A stretch of DNA of 64,000 nt from assembly GCA_050950425.1 (NCBI GenBank), contig JBMNHO010000001.1, forward strand, positions 124,001 through 188,000. The letters run 5' to 3'. Of this stretch, positions 8,120 through 16,273 are shown in pieces. Position numbers and translations under genes: made by a program. Below the pieces are notes generated by a model. It saw nothing but the letters and a program-made list of their open reading frames with translations. It was not told where the DNA came from and searched no databases. The DNA is from RGIG529 sp050950425. GTDB lineage: Bacteria; Bacillota; Clostridia; Oscillospirales; Oscillospiraceae. Numbering within the stretch: position 1 is the stretch's first letter; each line of letters opens with the position of its first letter.

Positions 8120-9759
8120 AAACACTGCGGACCGTTAAGGAAACCTTAGTGTCTTCATTGCCTTTGGCCGCGATCATCATCATCATGTGTGTATTTGTCG
8201 CGCCTATGGAAGACCCGTTTCAGTATGTCAAGCTGACCATCGGCTATCTTTCTGTTGTCATTGGCCAGTCTCTTTTTTTAGTGGGGCTTGACAGAAGCAT
8301 TCTCCCCATCGGGAAAATGGTGGGCAACTCCTTGATTCGGCTGAAAAAGAGTGCTTTCATCGTTGGTTTTGGGCTGCTGTTCGGTTTGGTCGCCACGGTG
8401 GCTGAGCCGGCGCTTGCCGTGCTGGCTCGGCAAACAAGAATGATTTTGGGGATTATAGACCCTACGGTTTTCATCTGGATTGCGGGGGTTGGAACCGGGG
8501 TGTGCGTGGGGTTTGCGCTATATCGAGTCTTAAAAGATTTGAGCATTAAGCTGGTGTTTGGCGCGCTGTATTTTCTTGTATTTTTTACGGTGATCTTTGC
8601 CCCGAACGAGTTTGTTGCACTGGCCTTTGATACCAGCGGGGCAACAACAGGAGACGTTTCGGTTCCTTTTATTTTGGCGCTTGGGCTGGGTGTCTCGGCT
8701 ACCATGTCAAAGCGTAAGACAAACGACGACATTTTTGGTATCATCGGGATAGCGTCTGTCGGCCCCATATTAGCGGTATTCCTCTATGGGATCATTTTAA
8801 AGATTATAAACGGCGGCGTCATTCCCCCTGCCGACGCGTATCGCCCGGAAACAACAGAGGCCCTCGGCCGGGTTGTCTTTTCCAACCTTGGCGATGTCGC
8901 CCTTGCGATTTTACCTATTTTAATCGTTTTTCTTCCTTTTCAGTTTTTGTTTATTTGGCTGCCCAAAAAAGATCTTGCCAAAATGTTGCTGGGGACGGTT
9001 CCGGTCTACATCGGACTGCTTATTTTTTTATCGGGAATTGATTATGGCTTTGCGTTTTCCGCGAAATACATTGGCGAAGTCTTTTTTGAGCTGTCCCGTC
9101 CGGAGTGGTACAAATGGCTGCTGCTCCCGGTGGGATTCATTTTGGGCATGGCAATTACGCTGTCGGAGCCTGCCGTCACGGTCTTGGGCGACCAAGTGGA
9201 GGAGGTTACGAACGGGCATATCAAAAAACAGACCATCCGCATGACCCTTGCCATTGGCATTGGGTTTGCCGCGTTGCTTTGCATGCTGAAAATCTTGACT
9301 CAAACGAATATTTTGTATTATTTGGTGCCGCTTTATGTCATCGCCATGGTTTTGATGAAATTCACATCGAAGCTGTTCGTGGGGCTTGCCTTTGATTCGG
9401 GCGGGGTCACAGGCGGGGCTTTGACGTCTGCCTTTTTGACGCCGCTAACCCTTGGTGTTGCGCAAGCGGTGGCCGCAACCGCTGGCTTAAATGCCCCGTC
9501 TGTTTTGATCAACGGCTTTGGAATCATTGCCTTCATTTCGGTGACTCCGTTGATTTCCGTGCAGGTTTTGGGCATTTTGTACGACACGCGTTTGAAACAA
9601 GTGCGGAGGGCGTCGCAAGAAGAAGAGCTTGCGGAACTGCAAAGCCTTGCTTTGCCGTCAACCGAGCAAATGGAATCCAATCAGGTAGACGATGAAATGG
9701 AGCGGGGAGAACAAGCGCGGAATATGTCCGCGGAGGAGGTGTCAGAACATGGCCAGTGA
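8116..9759 (+). CDS. DUF1538 family integral membrane protein, internally duplicated
   Basis: A 547-residue, strongly hydrophobic multi-pass membrane protein of the DUF1538 family, a putative permease of unknown substrate. It contains two related halves: GLLFGLVATVAEPALAVL in the first is matched by GFILGMAITLSEPAVTVL in the second, and FVALAFDTSGATTGDVS by FVGLAFDSGGVTGGALT. The C-terminal about 45 residues are charged and cytoplasmic-looking. The ATG at 8116 is chosen because of the ATGA overlap with the leader frame; a TTG at 8083 would add 11 residues. The gene overlaps the first PII-like gene by 11 bp. Confidence 0.82.
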   Translation: MKTLRTVKETLVSSLPLAAIIIIMCVFVAPMEDPFQYVKLTIGYLSVVIGQSLFLVGLDRSILPIGKMVGNSLIRLKKSAFIVGFGLLFGLVATVAEPALAVLARQTRMILGIIDPTVFIWIAGVGTGVCVGFALYRVLKDLSIKLVFGALYFLVFFTVIFAPNEFVALAFDTSGATTGDVSVPFILALGLGVSATMSKRKTNDDIFGIIGIASVGPILAVFLYGIILKIINGGVIPPADAYRPETTEALGRVVFSNLGDVALAILPILIVFLPFQFLFIWLPKKDLAKMLLGTVPVYIGLLIFLSGIDYGFAFSAKYIGEVFFELSRPEWYKWLLLPVGFILGMAITLSEPAVTVLGDQVEEVTNGHIKKQTIRMTLAIGIGFAALLCMLKILTQTNILYYLVPLYVIAMVLMKFTSKLFVGLAFDSGGVTGGALTSAFLTPLTLGVAQAVAATAGLNAPSVLINGFGIIAFISVTPLISVQVLGILYDTRLKQVRRASQEEELAELQSLALPSTEQMESNQVDDEMERGEQARNMSAEEVSEHGQ

Positions 9760-10069
9760 GGGGAGCAGCCCCATTGTCTTTTTTACATTGATCGCGGGAA
9801 GAAAACAGAAAGATGCCCTGGTAACCCTTCTGCTGAACATTGGTGCACAGATGATAGACACAGTGTATGGAAAAGGTTCCGCCAAAACAAGTCCTTCCCT
9901 GATGGAAGCGTTTGGTTTCGTACCGGAAGAAAACAAAGTGATCATCACGTGCCTCCTGCCGCGGAAAAAAGCCGATGCCGCATTGGAGGTTCTTGTTAAA
10001 AAGTTTAACTTTGACAAGCCGAATACAGGGATTGCCTTTACCGTGGCTGTTGACTGTTTATCGTTCTAG
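9749..10069 (+). CDS. PII-like signalling protein A
   Basis: A 106-residue protein with the ferredoxin-like pattern of PII/PII-like proteins (an opening FFTLIAGRKQKDALVTLLLN strand-helix and KVIITCLLPRKKADAALEVL after the T-loop region). The canonical T-loop Tyr region of GlnB is not evident, so uridylylation is not implied. The start follows CGGAGGAGGT and overlaps the DUF1538 stop, indicating coupled synthesis; by analogy with GlnK-AmtB it may gate or regulate the DUF1538 protein (inference). Confidence 0.7.
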   Translation: MASEGSSPIVFFTLIAGRKQKDALVTLLLNIGAQMIDTVYGKGSAKTSPSLMEAFGFVPEENKVIITCLLPRKKADAALEVLVKKFNFDKPNTGIAFTVAVDCLSF

Positions 10070-10084
10070 AGGGAGGATATTGAT

Positions 10085-10402
10085 ATGAGAAATATAAAAG
10101 CGCTGTTTGTCGTGGTAAACGCCGGGTTTGCTGAGAAAGTTATCGAAATTGCACGGGCGGAAGGCGCAGGCGGAGCGACGATTATCAACGCGCGGGGCGA
10201 GGGTTCCAATATAAAAAAAATCATGGGGATCACCGTGGATTCAGAAAAAGAAATCATCCTCAGTCTGGTAGATGGCGACACTGCGTCGAGAATCATGTCT
10301 GTCGTGAAAAATGCCGCGGGCATATGCAGTCCTGCCCATGGGGTGTGTTTTACGCTGCCCGTGGACCAAACGACAGGACTCAGCCAGCTGTGTGAGCAAT
10401 GA
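10085..10402 (+). CDS. PII-like signalling protein B
   Basis: A 105-residue protein with a PII-type fold pattern (ALFVVVNAGFAEKVIEIARA, AGGATIINARGEGSNI, EKEIILSLVDGDTASRIMSVV). The GATIINARG segment resembles the PII/DUF3240-type strand. It follows PII-like protein A by 15 bases with a GAGGGAGGATATTG ribosome binding site. Two dissimilar PII-like subunits next to one membrane protein suggests a heteromeric or dual-input sensor; the ligand is unknown. Confidence 0.7.
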   Translation: MRNIKALFVVVNAGFAEKVIEIARAEGAGGATIINARGEGSNIKKIMGITVDSEKEIILSLVDGDTASRIMSVVKNAAGICSPAHGVCFTLPVDQTTGLSQLCEQ

Positions 10403-10439
10403 CACAGAGGCGTCCTTCTTTTGAACAGCTTTAAACAGA

Positions 10440-10471
10440 CAGCGCCAGCCCATATTGTTCGGCTGGCGCTG
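10440..10471. terminator. hairpin between convergent PII-like and cupin genes
   Basis: CAGCGCCAGCC and GGCTGGCGCTG form an 11-bp perfect stem with a 10-base loop between two convergent genes. There is no strong T tract on either side, so it may be a weak bidirectional terminator. Confidence 0.5.
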
Positions 10472-10477
10472 CTTACT

Positions 10478-10813
10478 CTAAAACACCACGGTTAAAAGCA
10501 TTTTAAACCGCTCCGGGGCGTAAACCGCGTGGGGCGTTTGTGCCGGCATGACAATCGTCTCACCTTGGCTGAGCAGGTATACGGTTCCGGCAATGGTAAT
10601 TTGTCCTTTGCCTTCCAAAATGGTTACCATGGCATCGCCGGCGGATTCATGAGAGCTGATTTCCTCTCCTTTTTCAAAGGCGAATAGGGTCAGGCTGACA
10701 TGTTCATTTTGAGACAACGTTTTGCTGACCACTTGACCGTCTTGGTACTGCACTTCGTCGGGCAGACGAAGCACCTCGCTTTTTTTGATATTCTTCATTT
10801 TATTTCCCATCAT
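10478..10813 (-). CDS. small cupin-domain protein
   Basis: A 111-residue single-cupin protein. The motifs GEEISSHESAGDAMVTILEG and GETIVMPAQTPHAVYAPERF correspond to cupin motifs 1 and 2, with the metal-binding His/Glu partly retained. Such proteins bind metal or small ligands; no specific reaction can be assigned. The ATG at 10813 (a second ATG follows directly) has AAAGGAGG five bases upstream. A minus-strand promoter lies at 10859-10887. The gene is convergent with the PII-like operon. Confidence 0.8.
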   Translation of the reverse strand: MMGNKMKNIKKSEVLRLPDEVQYQDGQVVSKTLSQNEHVSLTLFAFEKGEEISSHESAGDAMVTILEGKGQITIAGTVYLLSQGETIVMPAQTPHAVYAPERFKMLLTVVF

Positions 10814-10858
10814 CAATTCCTCCTTTCAAATACGGGCAATGTGCTGGAACATACCTTT

Positions 10859-10887
10859 ATATTATCATCATCTCTATGGGGATTCAA
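10859..10887 (-). promoter_or_regulatory. sigma-A-type promoter for the cupin gene
   Basis: On the minus strand, TTGAAT (10887-10882) and TAATAT (10864-10859) are 17 bases apart, ending 45 bases upstream of the cupin ATG. The 10888-11145 stretch upstream has no gene. Confidence 0.65.
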
Positions 10888-11145
10888 TCAGAGGATTCAA
10901 TTAAGAGGCGGAAAGGCCCCTCATTTGCGCCGAAAGCCCCGGTTCACGGAAGCCGCCCCCTGTTCGGAAGGGCACAACAGCGAAAACAGCAGGAGAGGCA
11001 CGCTGCGTTCGTTGACAAGGTTGACAAAAACGCATCATAACGCCACGGAACAAAAAAGTGCGCGTTTACAAAGAATGTGTGCCTTTCGACGTTTCGATGG
11101 GGTGGCCGAGCGGGATTAAAACAACCGGAAGGAGTGGTTGGTTGT

Positions 11146-12069
11146 ATGCAAGCAATCACAGCGGAACATTTATCGAAAACGTATCATCAGGGGAAAAAGG
11201 CGGTGAGCGGCATCTGCCTTGCCATAGAGCCGGGAGAGGTATTCGGGTTTTTGGGGCCCAATGGCGCCGGGAAAACCACCACAGTGAAGCTGCTAAACGG
11301 CATTCTTTCCCCAACCGATGGAAGCTGCCGCGTTTTTGGGATCGACCCTGCCCAGCACCCGGCGCAAGTGCATCAAATATCCGGCGTTGTGACAGAACAC
11401 GCCCAGATGTATGACCATATGACAGGGCTGAAAAACCTTGTGTTTTACGGTATGGTATTTGGCGTGGGTGAAAAGGAAAGCGAAACCCGTGCCGTGCGGC
11501 TTTTGGAAATGCTGAGTCTCATCGACGCGGCGAACCAGAAGCTGGCAACTTACTCCACCGGCATGCGGCAGCGCCTTTCTTTGGCTCGGGCTATGATGCA
11601 TCGCCCCAAGGTTTTGTTTTTGGACGAGCCCACCTCCGGGCTGGATCCTGAAAGCACCCTTTATGTCAACAATATGATAAAAGATTTGGCCCGGCGGGAG
11701 GGCACGACGGTCTTTCTATGCACCCATCAGCTGCGTTACGCACAGGAGATTTGCAGCTCCTATGGTTTGATGGACGATGGCAGACTGTTTGCAACCGGCC
11801 GGCTAGACGCGCTCCGTTCCATGGTTTCCTCTGAATTAACGGTGAAGATCGGAGCCGATGATTTCCCGGAAGACATTCCCCATAAAAAAGTGGGAGAGCG
11901 GATGTTGGAGGTTCGTGTGCCGTCTGAAAGTGAAATTCCGTTCATTGTCCGGCGCATTGTAGAACAGGGAGGAGACATCTACCATGTGTCGGTCCACCGT
12001 CTGTCGCTGGAGGAGATTTATTTTTCCCTATTAAAGCGCCGAAAGAACAAAGAGGGGAACGCACAATGA
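11146..12069 (+). CDS. ABC-2 type exporter, ATP-binding subunit
   Basis: A 307-residue ATPase: Walker A GPNGAGKTT at about 38-46, Q-loop, signature YSTGMRQRLSLARAM, Walker B VLFLDEPTSGLDP, then the H-loop in FLCTHQLRYAQEI. The C-terminal extension of about 80 residues is typical of NatA/CcmA-like ABC-2 exporters. The ATG at 11146 follows GGAAGGAG at about 11 bases; an in-frame GTG at 11134 would add four residues. It overlaps the permease gene by four bases (ATGA). Substrate unknown; export of a drug, ion or peptide is possible. Confidence 0.9.
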   Translation: MQAITAEHLSKTYHQGKKAVSGICLAIEPGEVFGFLGPNGAGKTTTVKLLNGILSPTDGSCRVFGIDPAQHPAQVHQISGVVTEHAQMYDHMTGLKNLVFYGMVFGVGEKESETRAVRLLEMLSLIDAANQKLATYSTGMRQRLSLARAMMHRPKVLFLDEPTSGLDPESTLYVNNMIKDLARREGTTVFLCTHQLRYAQEICSSYGLMDDGRLFATGRLDALRSMVSSELTVKIGADDFPEDIPHKKVGERMLEVRVPSESEIPFIVRRIVEQGGDIYHVSVHRLSLEEIYFSLLKRRKNKEGNAQ

Positions 12070-12854
12070 ATCAAATGCAAATTGCAATTATAAAAAAAGA
12101 CCTGAGGGGTCTTGTGTATAACAAACGGTTGTTTCCGGCTTTGCTGATCGTGCCGCTGATTTTCACTTTGGTGCTGCCCACCATATTGATCCTGACCGTT
12201 CGTTTCGCGCCGGAAGAAATCGGCCAGATGCAGCAGGTTTTGGCACTGCTGCCCGTGGGAGAGCAGAGTGAAAACCTTCAGTTGCAAGTGGTTGGCTTAA
12301 TGTTTAACTATATTATGCCGGTTTTCTTTATCATCATTCCTATTATGTCGGCGTCTATCATGGCGGCCAGTTCCTTTGTCGGCGAAAAAGAGAAACGAAC
12401 GCTGGAAACCTTGCTGTACGCCCCGCTGAGCCTTCGCCAAATTTTTCAGGCGAAGATATTTGCTTCGTTTTTTTTAAGCATGTTTGTTTCCTTTCTTTCT
12501 TTTGTGCTGATGATACTGGCGGTGGAAACAGAGCTTTTTCTGCTGCTGGGCAGCCCGCTGATGTTCAACGCCAATTGGCTTGTCACCATGCTGATGCTTT
12601 CTCCCGCTATCTCTTTGATGGCCATTATTTTGATTGTACGCGGCTCCGCAAAGGCGCAGTCGGCAGAGGAGGCCCAGCAACGCACGATTTTTTTAATCCT
12701 TCCTATCATGCTTTTGATTGTGGGGCAGTTTACCGGGGTTCTTTTGATAAATACATGGTGGTTGCTTGGAATCAGCGTTCTGTTTGTGCTCCTTGCCTGT
12801 TTTCTCATGAAGAGCGGCTGGCATAAATTCAGCTATGAGGCCATCTTAAAGTAG
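12066..12854 (+). CDS. ABC-2 type exporter, permease subunit
   Basis: A 262-residue membrane protein with about six hydrophobic segments and the ABC-2 family signature FVGEKEKRTLETLLYAPLSLRQIFQAK after the second/third helix, as in NatB-type permeases. Partner of the ATPase immediately upstream, with which it overlaps. It ends 50 bases before a strong bidirectional terminator. Confidence 0.88.
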   Translation: MNQMQIAIIKKDLRGLVYNKRLFPALLIVPLIFTLVLPTILILTVRFAPEEIGQMQQVLALLPVGEQSENLQLQVVGLMFNYIMPVFFIIIPIMSASIMAASSFVGEKEKRTLETLLYAPLSLRQIFQAKIFASFFLSMFVSFLSFVLMILAVETELFLLLGSPLMFNANWLVTMLMLSPAISLMAIILIVRGSAKAQSAEEAQQRTIFLILPIMLLIVGQFTGVLLINTWWLLGISVLFVLLACFLMKSGWHKFSYEAILK

Positions 12855-12905
12855 ACGGTATGCAGGGCTTCTTTTTGGTGTTTTCTTGTAACGGAAGACG
12901 TTGTG

Positions 12906-12939
12906 AAAAGGCCGCAGATCCATGGATCGGCGGCCTTTT
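12906..12939. terminator. bidirectional terminator between ABC permease and mscL
   Basis: AAAAGGCCGC and GCGGCCTTTT form a 10-bp stem, with an inner GATCCATGGATC palindrome in the loop; A and T runs flank both sides between convergent genes. Confidence 0.85.
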
Positions 12940-12951
12940 CTATCTGCTATA

Positions 12952-13368
12952 TTACTGCTTGTTTTGCAGAGAATCACGGATTTCTCTAAGCAAAGCAACT
13001 TCCTCGGGCGTTTCCGGCGGCTCCGGAGCGGGGGCTTCTTTCGCTGTATGGAAGTGGTTGATTGCTTTGATCACACTGAAAATGACAAGGGCGATCAGAA
13101 GGAAATTGACAATGTTCTGAATAAAGTTGCCATAATAAATGGCTGCCTCGGCAACATCTGTGGAGCCGGGAGTGATCACATATTTTAAGCTGGTAAAGTC
13201 GATGCCGCCAAAAATCCAGCCGAAAACAGGCATAACAATATCATTGACCAGCGAATTTACAATGGCTGTAAACGCGCTGCCGATGATGACGCCGACCGCT
13301 AGGTCCATGACGCTGCCCCTGGAGATAAACTCCTTAAACTCCCCCAAAAAACCTTTTGCCTTACTCAT
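12952..13368 (-). CDS. mscL: large-conductance mechanosensitive channel
   Basis: A 138-residue protein that releases osmolytes during hypo-osmotic shock. The N-terminal FKEFISRGSVMDLAVGVIIG amphipathic helix/TM1 signature, the second TM (NFLLIALVIFSVIKAIN) and a C-terminal charged helix (EEVALLREIRDSL) match MscL. The ATG at 13368 is preceded on the minus strand by TTAGGAG; upstream in-frame residues are not MscL-like. Monocistronic and convergent with the ABC exporter. Confidence 0.95.
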   Translation of the reverse strand: MSKAKGFLGEFKEFISRGSVMDLAVGVIIGSAFTAIVNSLVNDIVMPVFGWIFGGIDFTSLKYVITPGSTDVAEAAIYYGNFIQNIVNFLLIALVIFSVIKAINHFHTAKEAPAPEPPETPEEVALLREIRDSLQNKQ

Positions 13369-13636
13369 TTTGTTACAACTCCTAACCAACAGATTTGTTG
13401 ATATATTCTGGCCTCTTTCCTTTTTCGCATGTTCTAAGCACACACTGAAAAAAGGCATTCTGCCGCAGGGCCCGCGGGCGACGCAGCATGGAAAGACGGA
13501 TCATATCTATGTCTTTTACTATACCCCATCGAGCGATAAAATTCAATCCGTTTCGCGGTTGATTCGAAAAAATTTTTCGCGAATAGATCCGTTCCGTTTT
13601 TATGATGATTTCGTCCGGTAATTTCAAAAGGAAACA
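13369..13636. other. gene-free stretch upstream of mscL
   Basis: Intergenic region between the divergent mscL and tRNA units; it should carry the mscL promoter, but I could not pick a convincing -35/-10 pair. Nothing else definite is seen. Confidence 0.4.
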
Positions 13637-13665
13637 TTGAATTTATCTTGCCTTTGTGGTAATAT
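13637..13665 (+). promoter_or_regulatory. promoter ahead of the tRNA-Arg locus
   Basis: TTGAAT at 13637-13642, 17-base spacer, TAATAT at 13660-13665. Transcription would pass through the tRNA-Arg relic and the intact tRNA-Arg. Confidence 0.6.
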
Positions 13666-13767
13666 AACAAAGGCCATATGTCCATGCCCTTTCATAGTTC
13701 GATTTGCAGCTGTATCGCGTTTCTTCCGCTGGAAAGGGGAGCGCTGCACAGCCAAAAATACATACAA

Positions 13768-13810
13768 GCCCCGTAGCTCACTTGGATAGAGCGACCGCCT
13801 CCTAAGGAAG
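13768..13810 (+). pseudogene. truncated tRNA-Arg(CCT) relic (5' half)
   Basis: The sequence reads as the 5' half of a tRNA: a seven-base acceptor strand, D arm GCTC...GAGC, and the start of an anticodon arm with loop CTCCTAA (anticodon CCT). After the loop the anticodon stem cannot close and no T arm or 3' acceptor strand follows; instead there is a short GTGTTAAAACAC-type hairpin. It shares the block GCCTCCTAAG with the intact tRNA 90 bases downstream, as expected of a recombination scar at an integration site. Confidence 0.65.
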
Positions 13811-13859
13811 TGTTAAAACACTCCCCTCACCGAAAAAGTGGGTGTTACAAAGTAAATAT

Positions 13860-13935
13860 GCGCCCGTAGCTCAGTGGATAGAGCACCCGCCTCCTAAGCG
13901 GGGGGTCGGACGTTCAAATCGTCTCGGGCGTGCCA
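13860..13935 (+). tRNA. tRNA-Arg (anticodon CCT)
   Basis: 76 bases including an encoded CCA. Acceptor GCGCCCG pairs with CGGGCGT (G-T at the end), D arm GCTC/GAGC, anticodon stem CCCGC/GCGGG with loop CTCCTAA, T arm GGACG-TTCAAAT-CGTCT. The anticodon is at 13893-13895, reading AGG arginine codons. tRNA-Arg genes are common integration targets. Confidence 0.95.
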
Positions 13936-13965
13936 ATGAAGCCCAGTGTTTTCAAGGGTTTTCAC

Positions 13966-14011
13966 AAAAATCACTGTCTTTGATCTTATCAGATAAGGAC
14001 GGTGGTTTTTT
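13966..14011 (+). terminator. terminator of the tRNA-Arg transcript
   Basis: AAAAATCACTGTC pairs with GACGGTGGTTTTT through two G-U wobbles, and an inner CTTATC/GATAAG stem closes the loop; the right arm ends in a T run. It begins 30 bases after the tRNA. Confidence 0.8.
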
Positions 14012-14110
14012 GTCTTAAAAACAATTTTCTGCTTTTATTTTTGCTAAGGACTTTATGAATTTCTGGCACCTTTTGCTTTTTGTTTGGATTTGCTAAGCAA
14101 TTTTTTGCAG

Positions 14111-14404
14111 TTATTTTACTTTATTAGCACGATTCTTTATTGCCATGAACTTTATAAACTGTTTGAACAATTCGGGGTTCGCCTTTGCCACCTGTATTGG
14201 CTCGTCATCTATAGCTTCTTCTTTTCTGCCATAGAGCCGATCGTAATCTGCACCATCTTTAAGATCGTTGAAGCCGCTGAGAATGACGGCATCCTCCATG
14301 GATGAAATCCAGAGCCGCTTTAGAGGCTTTTTACAGCTGGACAGATTGTATACCGTGCGGAAAATCAGTTCCTCCTCACGTCCGGCATCACAGGCATTTA
14401 TAAT
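14111..14404 (-). pseudogene. topoisomerase III (TopB) fragment from a conjugative element
   Basis: Read on the minus strand, 14404-14231 encodes IINACDAGREEELIFR and LKRLWISSMEDAVIL, followed by a DLKDGADYDRLY segment: the TOPRIM-proximal core of type IA topoisomerases of the kind carried by integrative conjugative elements. It has no start, the catalytic tyrosine domain is absent, and after DYDRLY the frame runs into an unrelated 39-residue tail ending at 14111. Upstream, the minus strand continues in another frame to about 14520 (a segment ending CVEFLRDY), meeting this one at a frameshift or deletion. This is a decayed mobile-element gene next to the tRNA-Arg locus. Confidence 0.7.
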
Positions 14405-14559
14405 CTCTTAAAAATTCGACACAGTCGTTGTATTGGCTATGCTGTTTTTGATTTCCAGATATCATTTGCGCGTCAAAGGAAACGCCAACGATCAAGCGGG
14501 GTGTTCACTTTTTTAGAAGAAGTGTTCATTCTGGCGTTTGATATTCAATAAAGGCATAG
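14405..14559 (-). pseudogene. short coding remnant of unknown origin
   Basis: A minus-strand frame between about 14410 and 14515 reads RLIVGVSFDAQMISGN and QYNDCVEFLRDY, resembling part of a real protein, but lacks a start and is frameshifted relative to the TopB fragment that follows. Direct repeats of a GTGTTCA(C/T) motif at about 14501-14529 lie at its upstream end. Probably part of the same decayed element. Confidence 0.35.
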
Positions 14560-14601
14560 AAAAACCTCGGCAGAGTCGATTCAGCCCATGCCTAGGTTTT
14601 T
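14560..14601. terminator. terminator-like hairpin before the WD40 lipoprotein
   Basis: AAAAACCTCGGCA and TGCCTAGGTTTTT form a 13-bp stem with one mismatch, ending in T's on the plus strand and reading as T's on the minus strand too. Confidence 0.65.
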
Positions 14602-14628
14602 GATTTATTTTAGGTATTATGTTATGAT
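14600..14628 (+). promoter_or_regulatory. promoter for the WD40-OmpA lipoprotein
   Basis: TTGATT at 14600-14605, 17-base spacer, TATGAT at 14623-14628, about 75 bases upstream of the ATG. Confidence 0.55.
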
Positions 14629-14701
14629 GTATATACACATCATACGAAGTATTGCTTTATTGCTTCAAAAACTTCATTTAAAAATTGATTAGGAGGGGAC
14701 T

Positions 14702-16237
14702 ATGATGAAAGCTTGTCGTAAAACACTTATTTTGCTTTTGGTATTTGCGTTTGCCTTGGCTGCAGGTTGCGCAGGTGAACCTAAACCAGCACAAGAATCG
14801 GGATCGGTTGTAGTCGTTACCCCAGAGACGACAGAAGGGCCTGTTGAAACGAAAGATCCGGAAATAGAAGGTGAGCCGGAGCGAGTATGGCAATATAAGT
14901 ATGAAGGTGAAGATAGGGATATTACTATAGATAGCATTGCAACCTTTGGAGAATTTGTGGCCACCGGCCAATTTTGTGTAAGCTATATTCACCATCTCTC
15001 CGATGGTACGCTCATAGATGCTTTCCCCCATAAGCATACTGTGGAAGATATGGAGTTTTCTCCTGATGGGTCCGTTTTAGGTGCAGGTTTGGGAGTTTGG
15101 GGTGTGGATCTTACGGAACTTTCAGATGGTGCCGAGCCGAAGACCCTTGGAAAGGGGCATAACAGTTGCCTTGCCTTTTCTCCTGATGGTCAACATATAG
15201 TGACAGGCAATCGGGATGGAATCCTTTGGATTTGGGAGCTTGATAGTTTTACCCAGACGGACGCTCTCGAAAATCCTGATCTTGAAAATAAGAAGGTTAT
15301 GGAAAAAACGTTGATTGCTATTGATTATCATCCATCAGGCAAATTGCTGGCGGCAACACACTGGACCGACGGCACTATCTATATCTGGGATATGGAAAAA
15401 AAAGAAGTAATCCAGTCACTGCAAGCTGATACAGTACATGGCACAAATGTCTTTCGTTTTTCACCAAATGGCAATGAAATGGCTTGTGCAGTAATGCATG
15501 GCTTTGATGAATATTTGATTCAGCTTCTTACAGTTGATAAAGGTGAAGGGATACACGATATTGTGATTCCGGCAAAAAGAATCAACGACCTGAATTTTTC
15601 TCCCGATGGCAGCTTATTGGCAGTTGCATCCCTCGGTTCCCCCATAACTATATGGGATGTTGCTTCTGGGAAGTTACTCTATACCCTGGACCAGGAGATA
15701 GCTCCTTTGGAGAATACTCCCTATCTAGATAATGCCCCCGATAAGGTAACCTTTACTGATGATGGAGGGCATTTAGCTGTCGCTTCCAAATGGGCTGGAA
15801 CTCTTGAGTTGTGGCGGCTTCCCGGGGCTGAACCCATAGCTCCTCCACCGGTCGATATGCGCACGCCTCCACCCTTGCCTGGCGATGTTTTATTTGACAC
15901 CGGCAGCGCGGAGTTAAAGCAGGAAGCGTTTGTCGAGCTTGAAGCGTTCGCGGAAGAGCTCTATGCCAACTTTACAAAAGCCACAATCACATTTATAGGA
16001 CATACTGACAGCCGGGGCGACGCGCAGAGCAACCTTCAGCTTTCAATTGATAGAGCGCAGGCCATTAAAGATTGGTTCCAAAACTGGGCTGATAAAAAGG
16101 GATATAGCGAATGGGTTTTGCTTATCGATGGAAAAGGTGTCACCGAATTGAAAGTGCCTGATGTCGATGTTGAAGGCAACTTTATGAATGATGCCGGTGC
16201 ACTAAACCGTCGCGTAGAAATAGAAATTGAACTTTAG
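14702..16237 (+). CDS. lipoprotein with WD40-like propeller and C-terminal OmpA-like domain
   Basis: A 511-residue secreted protein. Residues 1-23 are a lipoprotein signal peptide (lipobox LAAGC, Cys about 23), followed by a Thr/Glu-rich linker. About 100-385 contains at least five WD40-type blades (FSPDGQHIVTGNRDGILWIW, HPSGKLLAATHWTDGTIYIW, FSPDGSLLAVASLGSPITIW). A proline-rich hinge leads to about 395-511, an OmpA-like peptidoglycan-binding domain (DVLFDTGSAELKQEA, ITFIGHTDSRGDAQSN, LSIDRAQAIKDWF, and a C-terminal LNRRVEIEI). The start is the first of two adjacent ATGs after AGGAGGGG. The domain pairing implies a membrane-anchored propeller docked to the cell wall. The AT-rich base composition differs from the neighbouring housekeeping genes. 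Confidence 0.85.
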   Translation: MMKACRKTLILLLVFAFALAAGCAGEPKPAQESGSVVVVTPETTEGPVETKDPEIEGEPERVWQYKYEGEDRDITIDSIATFGEFVATGQFCVSYIHHLSDGTLIDAFPHKHTVEDMEFSPDGSVLGAGLGVWGVDLTELSDGAEPKTLGKGHNSCLAFSPDGQHIVTGNRDGILWIWELDSFTQTDALENPDLENKKVMEKTLIAIDYHPSGKLLAATHWTDGTIYIWDMEKKEVIQSLQADTVHGTNVFRFSPNGNEMACAVMHGFDEYLIQLLTVDKGEGIHDIVIPAKRINDLNFSPDGSLLAVASLGSPITIWDVASGKLLYTLDQEIAPLENTPYLDNAPDKVTFTDDGGHLAVASKWAGTLELWRLPGAEPIAPPPVDMRTPPPLPGDVLFDTGSAELKQEAFVELEAFAEELYANFTKATITFIGHTDSRGDAQSNLQLSIDRAQAIKDWFQNWADKKGYSEWVLLIDGKGVTELKVPDVDVEGNFMNDAGALNRRVEIEIEL

Positions 16238-16273
16238 AAGTAAGAAAAAATTTAAGTGAAAGGGGGGTATGTC

